Part shown: piece by piece, positions 18,696 through 28,752 of the stretch
How positions within the stretch are numbered: the first letter of the stretch is position 1
Layout of the letters: each line of letters opens with the position of its first letter
NCBI GenBank assembly: GCA_963739235.1
Contig: CAVTZY010000044.1
Coordinates: 11,146-75,145, forward strand
Direction: 5' to 3'
DNA: 64,000 nucleotides
DNA from: JAFNAG01 sp963739235
GTDB lineage: Bacteria; Acidobacteriota; UBA6911
Position numbers and translations under genes: made by a program
Notes under the pieces: generated by a model
The model's input: the letters and a program-made list of their open reading frames with translations, nothing else
Database searches by the model: none
Told to the model about the DNA's origin: nothing

Positions 18696-19121
18696 CTATC
18701 CTTCGACTTCCAGTCCCATGCTGCGCGCCGTACCCAGGATGATCTGCACCGCGGCGTCGGTCGTGGATGCATTGAGGTCGGGCATCTTGGATCTGGGCAA
18801 TTTCACGGACCTGCTTCATCGTCACTTTGCCGACTTTGGTCTTGTTGGGTTCGCCGGATCCCTTGGCGATGTTGGCGGCTTTTTTGAGCAGCACAGCGGC
18901 CGGAGGCGTCTTGGTCACAAAAGAGTAGGTGCGATCGCTGTAGACGGTCACGACCACCGGGATGATCAGTCCTTCCTGCTTGGCCGTCTTGGCATTGAAA
19001 GCCTTGCAGAAATCCATGATGTTGAGCCCGTGCGGGCCCAGCGCGGATCCGACCGGCGGCGCCGGAGTCGCCTTCCCGGCCTGACCTGCAGTTTGACGTT
19101 TGCGACAATCTTTTTCGCCAT
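18696..19121 (-). CDS. rplK: Ribosomal protein uL11
   Basis: L11 shapes the GTPase-associated centre of 23S rRNA. The start MAKKIVANVKLQ is at 19121. The middle reads LGPHGLNIMDFCKAFNAKTAKQEGLIIPVVVTVYSDRTYSFVTKTPPA, a strong family match. The C-terminal helix ends MGLEVEG at the stop 18696-18698. Compensating frameshifts near 19,070 and 18,785 leave the total at 141 codons, the standard length. It follows nusG closely. Confidence 0.95.
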
Positions 19122-19173
19122 GCGAACTCCCTATCCACGCGCGACCGCTTCATGCCAGTGCCGCGCTCTTACG

Positions 19174-19710
19174 CTATGCCTTTTCCACCTGCTCGGATTC
19201 CAGCTCCACGGGCGTTGCCCGACCCAGAATCGTGAGCATGACTTTGAGGGTATTCCGGTCCGGATTGACATCCTCGACCACACCCGTGAAATCCTTGAAG
19301 GGCCCGTCGATGATCTTGACCGGGTCACCCCGGTCGAAGGTAAATTTCGGCTTCGGCTGCTCCGCCGTGACCGAGACCCGGTTGACAACCTCGTTGATCT
19401 CCTCGTCGGTCAGAGGAGTAGGCTTCTTGCCGGTGCTGATGAAGCCGGTGACCTTCGGCGTTCCCCGCACGACATGCCAGGCTTTGTCGGTCATGTCCAT
19501 TTCGACCAGGATGTATCCCGGGAAAGTAAGCTTGGTGGTGACGACCTTCTTCCCGCTCTTCATCTCCACCACATCTTCCGTCGGGATCAGAATCTGGCCG
19601 ATGCAGTCGCCCAGATCATAGGCCTGGATGCGGTTCATCAGGCTTTCCGCAACCTTCCGCTCATATCCTGAGTAGGTGTGGATGATGTACCACTTCTTTT
19701 CGCCGTCCAT
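19174..19710 (-). CDS. nusG: Transcription termination/antitermination protein NusG
   Basis: NusG binds the RNA polymerase clamp to suppress pausing and links polymerase to Rho or the ribosome. The start MDGEKKWYIIHTYSGYE at 19710 is chosen because it matches the family N-terminus; a longer frame upstream is secE sequence. The NGN domain is followed by the KOW motif FDRGDPVKIIDGPFKDFTGVVEDV (about 120-145). The gene is intact at 178 residues, a normal length. Confidence 0.97.
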   Translation of the reverse strand: MDGEKKWYIIHTYSGYERKVAESLMNRIQAYDLGDCIGQILIPTEDVVEMKSGKKVVTTKLTFPGYILVEMDMTDKAWHVVRGTPKVTGFISTGKKPTPLTDEEINEVVNRVSVTAEQPKPKFTFDRGDPVKIIDGPFKDFTGVVEDVNPDRNTLKVMLTILGRATPVELESEQVEKA

Positions 19711-19727
19711 CCGCGTATCCCTTCGGG

Positions 19728-19953
19728 CTAGGATGAGAGCTTCGCCAGTAAGAAAGCCATCACTCGACTGACAATGGTCAACCACAGCAAGAAAGAAGCC
19801 GAAAAAAAACACCGCACGCAATGACCACGAGCGTGGTGCGAGGCTACCTCGCGCCGGCTCGGCCAGGAAACATTGTTGAGTTCCTTCCGCGTATCTTTGA
19901 TAAACTCAATGAATTTAGAAAAAATCCTTGATCTTCTGTAAAAATCCGCTCAT
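19728..19953 (-). CDS. secE: Preprotein translocase subunit SecE (frameshifted)
   Basis: SecE is a small membrane protein that stabilises SecY. From the ATG at 19953 the text reads MSGFLQKIKDFF, then in shifted frames KFIEFIKDTRKELNNVSWP, the conserved amphipathic helix motif. A single hydrophobic helix VVIACGVFFFGFFL follows, and the last frame ends IVSRVMAFLLAKLSS at the stop 19728-19730. Frameshifts lie at homopolymer runs near 19,918 and 19,802. About 74 residues, normal. Its place between tRNA-Trp and nusG is conserved. Confidence 0.9.
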
Positions 19954-20020
19954 GGATTCAGCTCCGCGAAACCCGTCACCGCCGATCCGGGCAGCCCACA
20001 GTTCGAGGAATCAGGAAAGT

Positions 20021-20097
20021 TGGCAGGCCAGGAGGGACTCGAACCCCCAACATGCGGTTTTGGAGACCGCCGCTCTACCAATTCGAGCTACTGGCCT
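20021..20097 (-). tRNA. tRNA-Trp (CCA anticodon)
   Basis: The 7-bp acceptor stem is AGGCCAG/CTGGCCT with encoded CCA. The anticodon stem CGGTC/ACCG-type arm holds loop tctCCAaa. The T arm GGGGGTTCGAGTCCC is standard. It lies between rpmG and secE. Confidence 0.97.
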
Positions 20098-20132
20098 GTA
20101 CCATATCTCGTTCCGTGAACGCCGCGCCGCGC

Positions 20133-20282
20133 TCACCTCGTTTCCTTATGCACCGTATGGGCCCGGCATCGGTTGCAGAATTTCTTGAACTCCAGCCGCT
20201 CGGTAGTGGTCTTCTTGTTCTTGGTAGACGTGTAGTTCCGACTTTTGCATTTCGTGCATTCCAACGTAATGATGTCTCGCAT
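20133..20282 (-). CDS. rpmG: Ribosomal protein bL33 (zinc-binding type)
   Basis: The 49-residue protein MRDIITLECTKCKSRNYTST...CNRCRAHTVHKETR carries both CxxC pairs of the zinc-binding C+ form of L33. The start at 20282 is the only one giving normal length. It sits between tuf and tRNA-Trp, a widespread arrangement. Confidence 0.97.
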   Translation of the reverse strand: MRDIITLECTKCKSRNYTSTKNKKTTTERLEFKKFCNRCRAHTVHKETR

Positions 20283-20340
20283 GATGTTCCCATTCAGCGC
20301 GCTCTGCAGCCCGTGGGCGCAGGCAGCCAGGCCCGATGTA

Positions 20341-21528
<1,188 letters not shown>

Positions 21529-21634
21529 ATGTTTCTCCTAGCTTTGCTGCAACCTCGATCTGATGATTGCCTCGATATCGATGACGGTGTTGCCAACCTG
21601 TTTGAAAAACTCAATGCCTGACGGCGCTTTCTTC

Positions 21635-21710
<76 letters not shown>

Positions 21711-21718
21711 TGAAACTC

Positions 21719-21794
21719 TGGAGCGGGAGACGGGACTCGAACCCGCGACCAATAGCTTGGAAGGCTATGACTCTGCCAACTGAGTTACTCCCGC
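21719..21794 (-). tRNA. tRNA-Gly (TCC anticodon)
   Basis: The acceptor stem is GCGGGAG/CTCCCGC with encoded CCA. The anticodon arm ATAGC-ctTCCaa-GCTAT gives TCC. Confidence 0.97.
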
Positions 21795-21812
21795 TCTCTT
21801 TTAAAGAGTTGC

Positions 21813-21900
21813 TGGTGGAGAGGGAAGGATTCGAACCTTCGTAGTCCCGAAGGACGCTGGGTTTACAGCCCAGTGCCATTAACCGCTCGACCACCTCTCC
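21813..21900 (-). tRNA. tRNA-Tyr (GTA anticodon)
   Basis: This is an 88-nt class II tRNA with acceptor stem GGAGAGG/CCTCTCC and encoded CCA. The anticodon loop is ctGTAaa, and a long variable arm cgtccttcgggac is present. Confidence 0.97.
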
Positions 21901-22113
21901 GAATACATGCAGATGCGGGATTCCTGAGCTCGCCCCCGACCTCGGGAATGGATCTGACAACCTCGGAAACTTTGCGCCCCTCAAGTCTCCTGCCGTTCGG
22001 ATTGCCGCTTCCAAACGGTCGACTGGTAAAATTTGATTCCGCTCAAAATCCTGGCACGCTAACCTATTTCCTGCCGCCGCCTTAGCAGAAATGCTGTTCC
22101 CGCACTCCCCAAC

Positions 22114-22189
22114 TGGAGCTGGCGAGAGGATTTGAACCCCCGACCCGCTGATTACAAATCAGCTGCTCTACCGACTGAGCTACGCCAGC
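22114..22189 (-). tRNA. tRNA-Thr (TGT anticodon)
   Basis: The acceptor stem is GCTGGCG/CGCCAGC with encoded CCA. The anticodon arm CTGAT-ttTGTaa-ATCAG gives TGT. It is the first gene of the tRNA-tuf-rpoBC transcript. The 213 bp between it and tRNA-Tyr show no gene. Confidence 0.97.
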
Positions 22190-22204
22190 GCTGACAAAGT
22201 TATT

Positions 22205-22233
22205 AGTCTAACACTCATGACAAGTGCCTGCAA
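22205..22233 (-). promoter_or_regulatory. Probable sigma-70 promoter of the tRNA-tuf operon
   Basis: On the minus strand TTGCAG (22228-22233) and TAGACT (22205-22210) are 17 bp apart. The implied start lies just upstream of the first tRNA. The hexamers are only moderate matches. Confidence 0.5.
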
Positions 22234-22343
22234 CCCCAAAATTCGACACTTTTGCCCGCAAGCAAGCCGTGCCAAATCCAACATATAATACCTGTTTACC
22301 CGGGACTGTCACGGGCAATTTTCGCAGCCGCCTGATTTGCAGT

Positions 22344-23519
22344 TTATTCCGGTAACAAGCCCAGGCGACGCAGCATGCGATACATCCGCCGGCCCTTGAT
22401 CTGCGCCAGATCTTCCTGGGCGCTCTTGATCCTTGCGTCCCTGGCGGCGATCTCCTCGTCCAACTGCTGAGCCCAGCGTCCGCGCTCGTCGAATTCCTTC
22501 CGGATTCGGGCCAGTTCCTCATTCAGCTGCTCCAGGCTGGTGTCTCTTGCTGCGATCTCAGCCTGCAAGGTCAGCGCCCAGCGGCTGCGCTCCGCGTACT
22601 CATTTTTCAGCTGAGCCAGTTGCCCGTCTCGCGAGGAAATCTCGCGTCTCATTTCGTCTTGAAGGTCGAGAATTGACTGATCCCGCGCCGCTAGCTTATT
22701 CTGGAGCTCACAACTCCATGAACCCAGCTTCTCGATTTCATGATTAAGCCGTTCAAGCTCAACGCCGGCTGCCTGCAGGCGTTGTTCCCATTCCCGCAGG
22801 AAGCCATCACTAGTATCCAAATAAGCGGACGCTGTCGGTATGGCCGGCAGCTGGTCGCCGAGCCCGCAGAGGGCAAGAAAATATGTAGAATCAATGGCAG
22901 GCCCGCCTCCGACGGCCTCGGCAACAATTTCCGCGCCACCGGCAGGTGATCCCTCGTTCAGGATAAGCGAACCGGCGCGCACATGCTGATGCACGAGCTG
23001 GATGGAGTCAAAATGACGATGGAGCAGGGCCAGGAATTCCTCGCGATAGAATTCACGCACATGGAAGGGGTTGTGATAGTTGCGAGCGTCGGAATACGCA
23101 GCCTTATTCGGAGTGGAAATCAGGACGGCGCCCCCCGGCCGTACGACGCGAGCGAGCTCCGCAACCAGGCCCTCCTGGTTCTCGACATGCTCGAGCACCT
23201 CGAGCGCGATCACCAGGTCCGCCGAGTGTGAACGCACCGGCAAGGAAGTGGCATCCCCCTGCAGGAGCAACAAGTTGTCGGCAGGAAAAGTCCGGCGAGC
23301 GTACAAGACACTGACGGGATCGAGATCGACGGCCCAGACACGGCGCGCTGTCGTGGCGAGAAGACCGGCTCCATACCCCACACCGGTCGCTACGTCCAGT
23401 ACATTCTGTCCGGCGGCCCAGCGCAATGCAAACCGGTATCGATGCAGATGCTCGTACGCGATCTGCGCCCCGCCCTGCCCTGGAATGAAGCGTTCCCCGG
23501 TAAAATCAGGTGAGCTCAT
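22344..23519 (-). CDS. SAM-dependent methyltransferase with C-terminal coiled coil
   Basis: The 391-residue protein has a class I methyltransferase domain in about 1-200: motif I VLDVATGVGYG, an acidic VDLDP end of beta 2, LVIALEVLEH and RVVRPGGAVLIS. From about residue 240 to 370 it is a long charged coiled coil with repeated blocks of the type LQ.EIAARD and LDEEIAARD. Such fusions occur in polysaccharide biosynthesis clusters, where the coiled coil may control chain length or complex assembly; that role is inference here. It overlaps the next upstream gene by ATGA and is the last gene of this minus-strand run. The acceptor is unknown. Confidence 0.85.
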   Translation of the reverse strand: MSSPDFTGERFIPGQGGAQIAYEHLHRYRFALRWAAGQNVLDVATGVGYGAGLLATTARRVWAVDLDPVSVLYARRTFPADNLLLLQGDATSLPVRSHSADLVIALEVLEHVENQEGLVAELARVVRPGGAVLISTPNKAAYSDARNYHNPFHVREFYREEFLALLHRHFDSIQLVHQHVRAGSLILNEGSPAGGAEIVAEAVGGGPAIDSTYFLALCGLGDQLPAIPTASAYLDTSDGFLREWEQRLQAAGVELERLNHEIEKLGSWSCELQNKLAARDQSILDLQDEMRREISSRDGQLAQLKNEYAERSRWALTLQAEIAARDTSLEQLNEELARIRKEFDERGRWAQQLDEEIAARDARIKSAQEDLAQIKGRRMYRMLRRLGLLPE

Positions 23520-24064
23520 CGCGAATCCCTTGCGCGCACTAGGACCACCTCGGCAAATGCCAGCCAGTCCGCCACCATATCACCCTGGGGTCCACCCGAA
23601 ATCTTGATTTCTAAATATACATCGCCGGAGCCGGACAGAGCGAGCGGAACCTCGATCGGTATCCATTCGCGGTCCCCGGCTTTGCGCCCCGCATCGAAGT
23701 AGCGTGCATAGACCGGCCGGCGTTCTCCCGCGTCCGATAATGTCAGATCCATCTGCATGCCATCGCCAATATTAAATGCCGGTGCCGCGGTAAGTTTCAA
23801 AATAAACCGGCCGGAAAGCCCGGCAAGGCTGGCACGGACTGTGACCGGCGCGATCAGCACCGTTGCATCCATGCGTCGGCCTTTGCGTGTGACGGAAACA
23901 TGCTGTCTGAGCAAATCTCTTTGCCCCTCCGACTGGAAACGCGCGGCCAGATCCATCACTTCCGGTACAGACTGGGCCGCGCAGAACCAGGGCGCACTGG
24001 CGCACACAAGCATCGCGACGCACAGGCTATAAACACAACAGAAGCGCACCGCTCTCGATTTCAT
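23516..24064 (-). CDS. Secreted protein of unknown function
   Basis: I do not recognise this family. The start at 24064 (MKSRAVRFCCVYSLC) is preferred because it gives a clear Sec signal peptide ending near FCAAQ; the longer frame adds 20 uncharged-poor residues. The mature part of ~150 residues looks beta-rich, with alternating segments such as FILKLTAAPAFNIGDGMQMDL and GDVYLEIKIS. It may be a carbohydrate-binding or sandwich domain, which is speculative. It begins 7 bp after the GT39 gene and overlaps the methyltransferase gene by ATGA, so the three should be co-expressed. Confidence 0.7.
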   Translation of the reverse strand: MKSRAVRFCCVYSLCVAMLVCASAPWFCAAQSVPEVMDLAARFQSEGQRDLLRQHVSVTRKGRRMDATVLIAPVTVRASLAGLSGRFILKLTAAPAFNIGDGMQMDLTLSDAGERRPVYARYFDAGRKAGDREWIPIEVPLALSGSGDVYLEIKISGGPQGDMVADWLAFAEVVLVRARDSR

Positions 24065-24071
24065 CCTGCTC

Positions 24072-26207
24072 TCACTCCGGTGTAATAAATGCTTCCGCGA
24101 ATGCTCCCGTTGCGCGGCTCGCACCGCGCACCCGGTAGTGGAATTCCAGGGTCTCCCCTGATGATGTACCTGCAGGAAGACTGAGCTTCACGGGTTGCAG
24201 ATCGAGATCCGCCCCCTGTTTTCCGGGTTCCAGTGTCTTCTCCCAGCGGGCAAGGATCCTGCCCTGGCGATCACGATAAACGATCTCAAAATCATAGAGG
24301 TTATCTTTAGCGGACGCGGCATCCGGCTCGACACCGACCTTCAACGCAAGGATCATAGGACTGTGGAAAGTCCAGGGGTAGACGAGGCTAGTGTCCGGTT
24401 TTGCCAAAACCGCAAGCGCTCGCTCCCCGCCCCAGACATATCCCGGCCAGGGCAGCACACCGGTGTTGCACTCGGCACGGGCAAATGGCAGCCTCTCGAT
24501 CATAAAACTCACTTGCCGGATTTCGAGGGTCTCCAGGCTCCTGGTAGAAAGGGAAAACGGCAAAAGTCCCCAGAAGGTGGAGTAAAAGCCGGCCGGCGAG
24601 TGCAGATCCATAGTCCGGAAGGGCGTCTTGAGGTCAAAGGAAACGCGCGCGAGCGGCTTGGAGATGGTCATGGAGTCGAGGTCGCCCGGCAAATCGAAGG
24701 GCATCGCCAGCGCCGGCGTGACGATGAGGCTGCCGCCGAGTACGGAAGACTCGTCAGCCGGCAGCGTCTTAACCCCGATCTGCCTGAAGTAGTAGCGAAA
24801 TCCCCACTCGCCCGTGAGATAGGAATCCAGGCCTGGGAACATGCGCGAGAAAGTGGCAGCCGCACGAGGATAAATGCGCGCGAACTCGAAATCCGCCTGC
24901 GCTAGAAACATTCCCCAGGCCAGCGACAGCACCAGGCTGCCGCTGGCAACCATGGCGGAATTCAGGAGCGGCGGCGACTCGGCTCTGTATTCCGAAGTTT
25001 CTGTGACTTCGAGCCGGCGAAAGTAAAAGACCAGGACCGGCGGCACGAGCGGCAAAACATAGCGGGCCGAACCCTCTGCCAATAGGATCACACAATAGGC
25101 TGCGACGCCGAAGTACCAAAGCACGATGAACTGAGCCTCAACGCAACCGAATCCGGCTGCTTCAGTCTTCTCCTTACTGAAGGCTTTCGCAAGCAACCCA
25201 ATCCATTGAGCTGTGATGAACATGCCGACCACCAGTCCAAGCGCAAAGATAGCCTTGTCAACCAGGAGATAGGAGGGAACTCTCGCCTGGGCCAGATAAA
25301 CGGCAGCCATCAGGGCCAGCCCGAGAAGCCGCCCTTTCAGGCCGCGCGCCAATGTGTAAAGCAGGAAAAGGGGGAATACGATCAGCCAGCCCTGATATTC
25401 AAAGAGCGCCAGCAACTTCGTTCCGAACATGCTCAAGGTCGCCGGATTGCGAGCCTGAACAAACTTCACCGTTTCGCCAAGTATCATGCGGCCATAGTGG
25501 ATGGAACTCATGGTGATCCACCCTGCCATGGCGGCCACGGGCAGAAGCAGCGAGATCCACCCTGAAGCCCGCCCCCTTTTGCGGATCAGGTAAAACCCGA
25601 GCAGCGGCACCAGGGCGACAGACTGATAGCTATTAAACATAGCGGCAAAGAGGAACAACGCGCATGCGGCGTACAGGCTCTTCCGATTTAATTCCACGGC
25701 CCACAGAAAGCATGATGTGGCCGCCAGCCAGTAGGCGAGCATCGGCACATCCATCATCAGCGTATGTTCCATGACTTGGAGCAACGGGCAGGCCGCCAGG
25801 GCAAGCGCAGGCCACATCGGCCTTTCCACAAAGAGCGCGGCGAGAAAGTAGAAAGAGACCACCGCGAGTAAAGGAAAGATCAGCGCCACGGAGTGGTAGA
25901 TCCATTCCCTTCCCTCACCCTCGCCGGCAAAGTGCTGGATAGCAGCCAGAAAATATACCTGCAGCGGCGGGTGGGAGTGGGATGCGGTGTCCGCCGCATG
26001 GAGTCCGCCGAAATCATAGGGCGCGCTATAGGGATACAACGGATCGACGCGAACGTTGCGGGCCAGATCCATATAGAAATTATCATCCATGTGGAAAGGC
26101 TGAGTGAGGAAAGGCACTGCGCAACCGATCACGATCAGTACGATTATTGCCAGATCGCGGTGCACCTGGAATTTCCGCAAAACCGGGTATTGAACAAATG
26201 GCTTCAT
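24072..26207 (-). CDS. GT39-type membrane glycosyltransferase
   Basis: The 711-residue protein starts with a membrane helix (IIVLIVIGCAVPFL) and a conserved acidic HMDDNFYMDLARN loop. Such a periplasmic Asp-containing loop binds the lipid-phosphate sugar donor in PMT/ArnT-type enzymes. About ten further helices follow to residue ~430. The remaining ~280 residues are a soluble, probably periplasmic, beta-rich domain. This predicts transfer of a sugar from a polyprenyl-phosphate carrier to an outer-face acceptor. The specific donor and acceptor are unknown. Neighbours are methyltransferases and a secreted protein in the same orientation. Confidence 0.75.
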   Translation of the reverse strand: MKPFVQYPVLRKFQVHRDLAIIVLIVIGCAVPFLTQPFHMDDNFYMDLARNVRVDPLYPYSAPYDFGGLHAADTASHSHPPLQVYFLAAIQHFAGEGEGREWIYHSVALIFPLLAVVSFYFLAALFVERPMWPALALAACPLLQVMEHTLMMDVPMLAYWLAATSCFLWAVELNRKSLYAACALFLFAAMFNSYQSVALVPLLGFYLIRKRGRASGWISLLLPVAAMAGWITMSSIHYGRMILGETVKFVQARNPATLSMFGTKLLALFEYQGWLIVFPLFLLYTLARGLKGRLLGLALMAAVYLAQARVPSYLLVDKAIFALGLVVGMFITAQWIGLLAKAFSKEKTEAAGFGCVEAQFIVLWYFGVAAYCVILLAEGSARYVLPLVPPVLVFYFRRLEVTETSEYRAESPPLLNSAMVASGSLVLSLAWGMFLAQADFEFARIYPRAAATFSRMFPGLDSYLTGEWGFRYYFRQIGVKTLPADESSVLGGSLIVTPALAMPFDLPGDLDSMTISKPLARVSFDLKTPFRTMDLHSPAGFYSTFWGLLPFSLSTRSLETLEIRQVSFMIERLPFARAECNTGVLPWPGYVWGGERALAVLAKPDTSLVYPWTFHSPMILALKVGVEPDAASAKDNLYDFEIVYRDRQGRILARWEKTLEPGKQGADLDLQPVKLSLPAGTSSGETLEFHYRVRGASRATGAFAEAFITPE

Positions 26208-26226
26208 AATGGCCTTGCTTGGATTT

Positions 26227-26940
26227 CTACAACCGGGTCGCTCGAATCCGGAAACCGAGCGAAAATTCCTTCTTCTGATCCAGACGGTCCAGATAGAAAA
26301 ACAGCAGAGGAAACATCAGGCCGAAAAAAGGCGCCAGAGGAATGAACAGAAGCCAACGCCAGCCCCCTTGAAAGAAGCTCAATAGATTTATGCAGCGCCG
26401 GGCACATACCCAGAAAAAGCCGCCCATCGGGGCAAGCAGGTCGATCCGGAGCGGCAACCCCTCCAGCAGCATCCGGATGCCATTGCGCGTAAAGCGCAGG
26501 TAATCATGCGGCGCCTGATGTTCCTCCCAGAGAAACGGAACGACAAGAAACAGCAAACCGCCGGTCTTGAGGATGCGCGCGAATTCAGCCAGCACCCGGT
26601 TGGGATTGCGCGTGTGTTCCAGGACCACCATGCAGAGGATGCAGGCGACCGTGCCGGATCGGAAGGGAAGATGTTCCAGATCACCCTGGACGTCAAGATG
26701 CGAATAGTCCCATTGCGGATTCCCTGCGCCGGAATCTAAAGCGACGTAGCGCCCACGAGTGAAATACCTCTTGTGCCCGGCTTCGCCGGCCCCGGCGTCA
26801 AGAACGATTTGGCCCTCCTCGAGACGGCCGGCCGCGGTTTGTACCTCCGATTCAATGATCTCCTGAATCGGGTCCAGCCACGCGATCAGAAAATGCGGCA
26901 ATATTTTTTCAGCCAGCGATTTCAAGCGCGGGTTTATCAA
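26227..26940 (-). CDS. SAM-dependent methyltransferase with C-terminal membrane segment
   Basis: The 237-residue protein has class I methyltransferase motifs: LDAGAGEAGH (I), VALDSG, and ILCMVVLEHTRNPNRVLAEFARILKTGGLLFLVVP. A hydrophobic tail from about 190 to 220 (WLLFIPLAPFFGLMFPLLFFY) should anchor it to the membrane. The substrate is probably a lipid-linked glycan intermediate, inferred from the neighbouring glycosyltransferases. It lies 19 bp upstream of the GT39 gene. Confidence 0.82.
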   Translation of the reverse strand: MINPRLKSLAEKILPHFLIAWLDPIQEIIESEVQTAAGRLEEGQIVLDAGAGEAGHKRYFTRGRYVALDSGAGNPQWDYSHLDVQGDLEHLPFRSGTVACILCMVVLEHTRNPNRVLAEFARILKTGGLLFLVVPFLWEEHQAPHDYLRFTRNGIRMLLEGLPLRIDLLAPMGGFFWVCARRCINLLSFFQGGWRWLLFIPLAPFFGLMFPLLFFYLDRLDQKKEFSLGFRIRATRL

Positions 26941-27006
26941 TAATCCTTCTCCCTGAGAATCCGGCGCCGGACACGAATGGCGCTTGAGTAAAGCAAATTC
27001 CTTCTT

Positions 27007-27074
27007 TCGCCCCTTCAGGGCTCTCGATCACATTCTCATAAACCCCGGGCTGCGCTTCGCTTGCCCGGGGCTAC
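27007..27074 (-). repeat. REP-like composite element, inverted copy (site 2)
   Basis: CGCCCCTTCAGGGCTCT is followed by the CCCCGGGC/GCCCGGGG palindrome (27042-27072), as in the copy at 5100-5172. Confidence 0.8.
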
Positions 27075-27204
27075 TGTCTTGCGCGCCTCCGGCGCAAGTT
27101 TTGCTGACAAAACGCCGGCTTCCTCTGAACAGCTGCCCCGGCGCGGGTTTTATCCGCAAAGCACCGGCTTCATCTGAACAGCTGCCCCGGAGGAGCAGCC
27201 AGAT

Positions 27205-27276
27205 AGTAGCCGGGGGTAAGCGCAGCGCCGCCCCCGGTTCGCCGATGACTCATGAAGAGCCCTGGAGGGGCGAAAG
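27205..27276 (+). repeat. REP-like composite element, forward copy (site 2)
   Basis: AGTAGCCGGGGGTAAGCGCA then a paired CCCCCGGTT arm, followed by GAGCCCTGGAGGGGCGAAAG. The stem shows compensating G-C changes against site 1, which suggests selection on structure or independent copies. Confidence 0.8.
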
Positions 27277-27368
27277 AAAATCTCTTTAATCCTTTGCCAA
27301 TGCAAGGCCTGAACCAGCCGTTATCCACTCCTCAATTAGGTTCATTAGGATCTTTCGCCGCCACCCCG

Positions 27369-28424
27369 TCAGTCCCGCAGTGCCAGTTCCCTTGCTGAGA
27401 TACGATGCTTGCACGACAACACGAAAAACTGCATCCGCGTAATGCGCCTGCTGTGAAACACCTCTCGGCGCTTCCTCCAAATCTCGCCCAGCCCCCCGAA
27501 GCCCGAACAATAGGCGCGCACCAAGGCAGCCAGCAGGCCGCCGGCGCCGTGTTCGCGGGTGACGCCCCCTGCCAGGCCCCGCCGCCGCAAGATGCTGAGT
27601 AGATGCCAGAGAAAGCGCCACAGTGTAAACAGCGGCGAAATCAAAAGCATCGGCATGGGCAGAAGTTTCACTGCTACCCAGAACCGATTGCGCTCCACGA
27701 GAAATGCTTTTTGAGGGGAATACTTGCCAAGACTCCTCGAGTGCCGATGATAAACTTTGGCGTGCGGCGCATAGAGGCAGTGCCAGCCGCGCCAGCGCGC
27801 CCGCAATCCCAGGTCGGCATCGTCTCCATAGGCGAAGAACTGCTCGTCGAACATCCCGATGTCCTCGAGCATGCTGCGCCGATATAGAGCGGCGCAACCA
27901 TCCGGGAAAAACACTTCATCGCATTGTTCGAATTGTCCCCGATCAATCTCGCCGGCCCCGCGCCCTCGATTGAGCCCGTCAGGGTAAAGCAGGTGCCCAA
28001 CCTTGTCAATCACCTGGCGTCGATCATAAAAGAGGATCTTGGAGGCCACCATGCCAATTTCAGGTTTTGTCATGCAGGCAACCAGACTGGAGAGCCAATC
28101 TCGATCGGCAACGGCATCGTTGTTCAGCAGGGCGACAAATTCGCCACGTGAGGCCAGGATACCTGCATTTACCCCTCCGGCAAATCCCTGGTTCGAAGAG
28201 AGCTCGACCAGTCGCCAGTTCTCGCCGCACCTCTGGTGCAGCCATTGGCACGAGCCGTCGGTCGAACCATTTTCTACCACTAGCATCTCGATATGGGGGT
28301 ACGCCTGATTTTCCACCGACTCTAGGCACTCGTCGAGGTAGGCCAGGCCGTTCCAGTTCACCACGATAACGGAAACAAGCCCCAATTCGATTTGGGATTT
28401 TGGATTGCGGGTTTTGGCTTGCAA
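27369..28424 (-). CDS. Family 2 glycosyltransferase
   Basis: The 351-residue protein has a GT-A fold: VSVIVVNWNGLAYLDECLESV, then VVENGSTDGS, then LLNNDAV as the DxD-equivalent, and FFAYGDDADLGLRARWRGW. This resembles rhamnosyl- or galactofuranosyl-type transferases (the wbbL/GlfT class). A hydrophobic stretch near 260-280 may associate it with the membrane. The first ~14 residues are encoded by a heptamer array (28391-28418), so the true start may be further in. The gene probably adds a sugar to a lipid-linked glycan. Confidence 0.85.
   Translation of the reverse strand: MQAKTRNPKSQIELGLVSVIVVNWNGLAYLDECLESVENQAYPHIEMLVVENGSTDGSCQWLHQRCGENWRLVELSSNQGFAGGVNAGILASRGEFVALLNNDAVADRDWLSSLVACMTKPEIGMVASKILFYDRRQVIDKVGHLLYPDGLNRGRGAGEIDRGQFEQCDEVFFPDGCAALYRRSMLEDIGMFDEQFFAYGDDADLGLRARWRGWHCLYAPHAKVYHRHSRSLGKYSPQKAFLVERNRFWVAVKLLPMPMLLISPLFTLWRFLWHLLSILRRRGLAGGVTREHGAGGLLAALVRAYCSGFGGLGEIWRKRREVFHSRRITRMQFFVLSCKHRISARELALRD
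28391..28418 (+). repeat. Heptamer array (TTTTGGA type), left arm
   Basis: Units are TTTGGGA, TTTTGGA, TTGCGGG and TTTTGGC. They form the left arm of an inverted pair with 28725-28752, and they code the N-terminus of the adjacent glycosyltransferase on the other strand. Confidence 0.8.
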
Positions 28425-28580
28425 CCGCTTTCTCCCTGGCGCTTACGACTCGGCCGCCACAACCTCTGCCCAATCAAGAAGCCGGGTTTTGAATTTGATC
28501 TATCGAATATCACATATCCGGTGACGATGTTCCAAGGATTGATGTGTCGCCACTTCAGCGCTCCTTCTTCACCTGCTCAC

Positions 28581-28632
28581 AACCCCGGGCTCACGCCCGG
28601 GGCTATTCTCTTTCCCCCCTTCAGGGCTGGGA
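28581..28632 (-). repeat. REP-like element, single shortened copy (site 3)
   Basis: AACCCCGGGCTCACGCCCGG then GGCT forms a shorter hairpin than at the other sites. It is followed by cccttcagggctggg. Only one copy is present here. Confidence 0.7.
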
Positions 28633-28724
28633 GTTTTGTTTCTGTCCCTGTATTTCCTGATTATCAATAGCCCGTGGACGGGCGCGTCCATCCGACTTCC
28701 GCCCTCACGATTCGAACTCTTTCA

Positions 28725-28752
28725 AATCCAAAACCCGCAATCCAAAATCCAA
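28725..28752 (-). repeat. Heptamer array (AATCCAA type), right arm
   Basis: Units are AATCCAA, AACCCGC, AATCCAA and AATCCAA. The run AATCCAAAACCCGCAATCCA in it matches the reverse complement of the left arm, including the variant AACCCGC unit. Confidence 0.85.

Larger units (their letters stand above)
26941..27368. other. Intergenic region with REP-like elements
   Basis: No gene is recognised. An inverted pair of composite elements lies at 27007-27276. Between them is an imperfect direct repeat: ccggcttcctctgaacagct then gccccgg, repeated with one change about 54 bp later. Confidence 0.7.

Noticed and set aside
22255..22290. Second sigma-54 promoter on the minus strand (tggcacggcttgcttgc) before the tRNA operon
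   Set aside because: The GG-to-GC distance is 10 or 14 bp, not 12, and a sigma-70-like promoter lies closer to the first tRNA.
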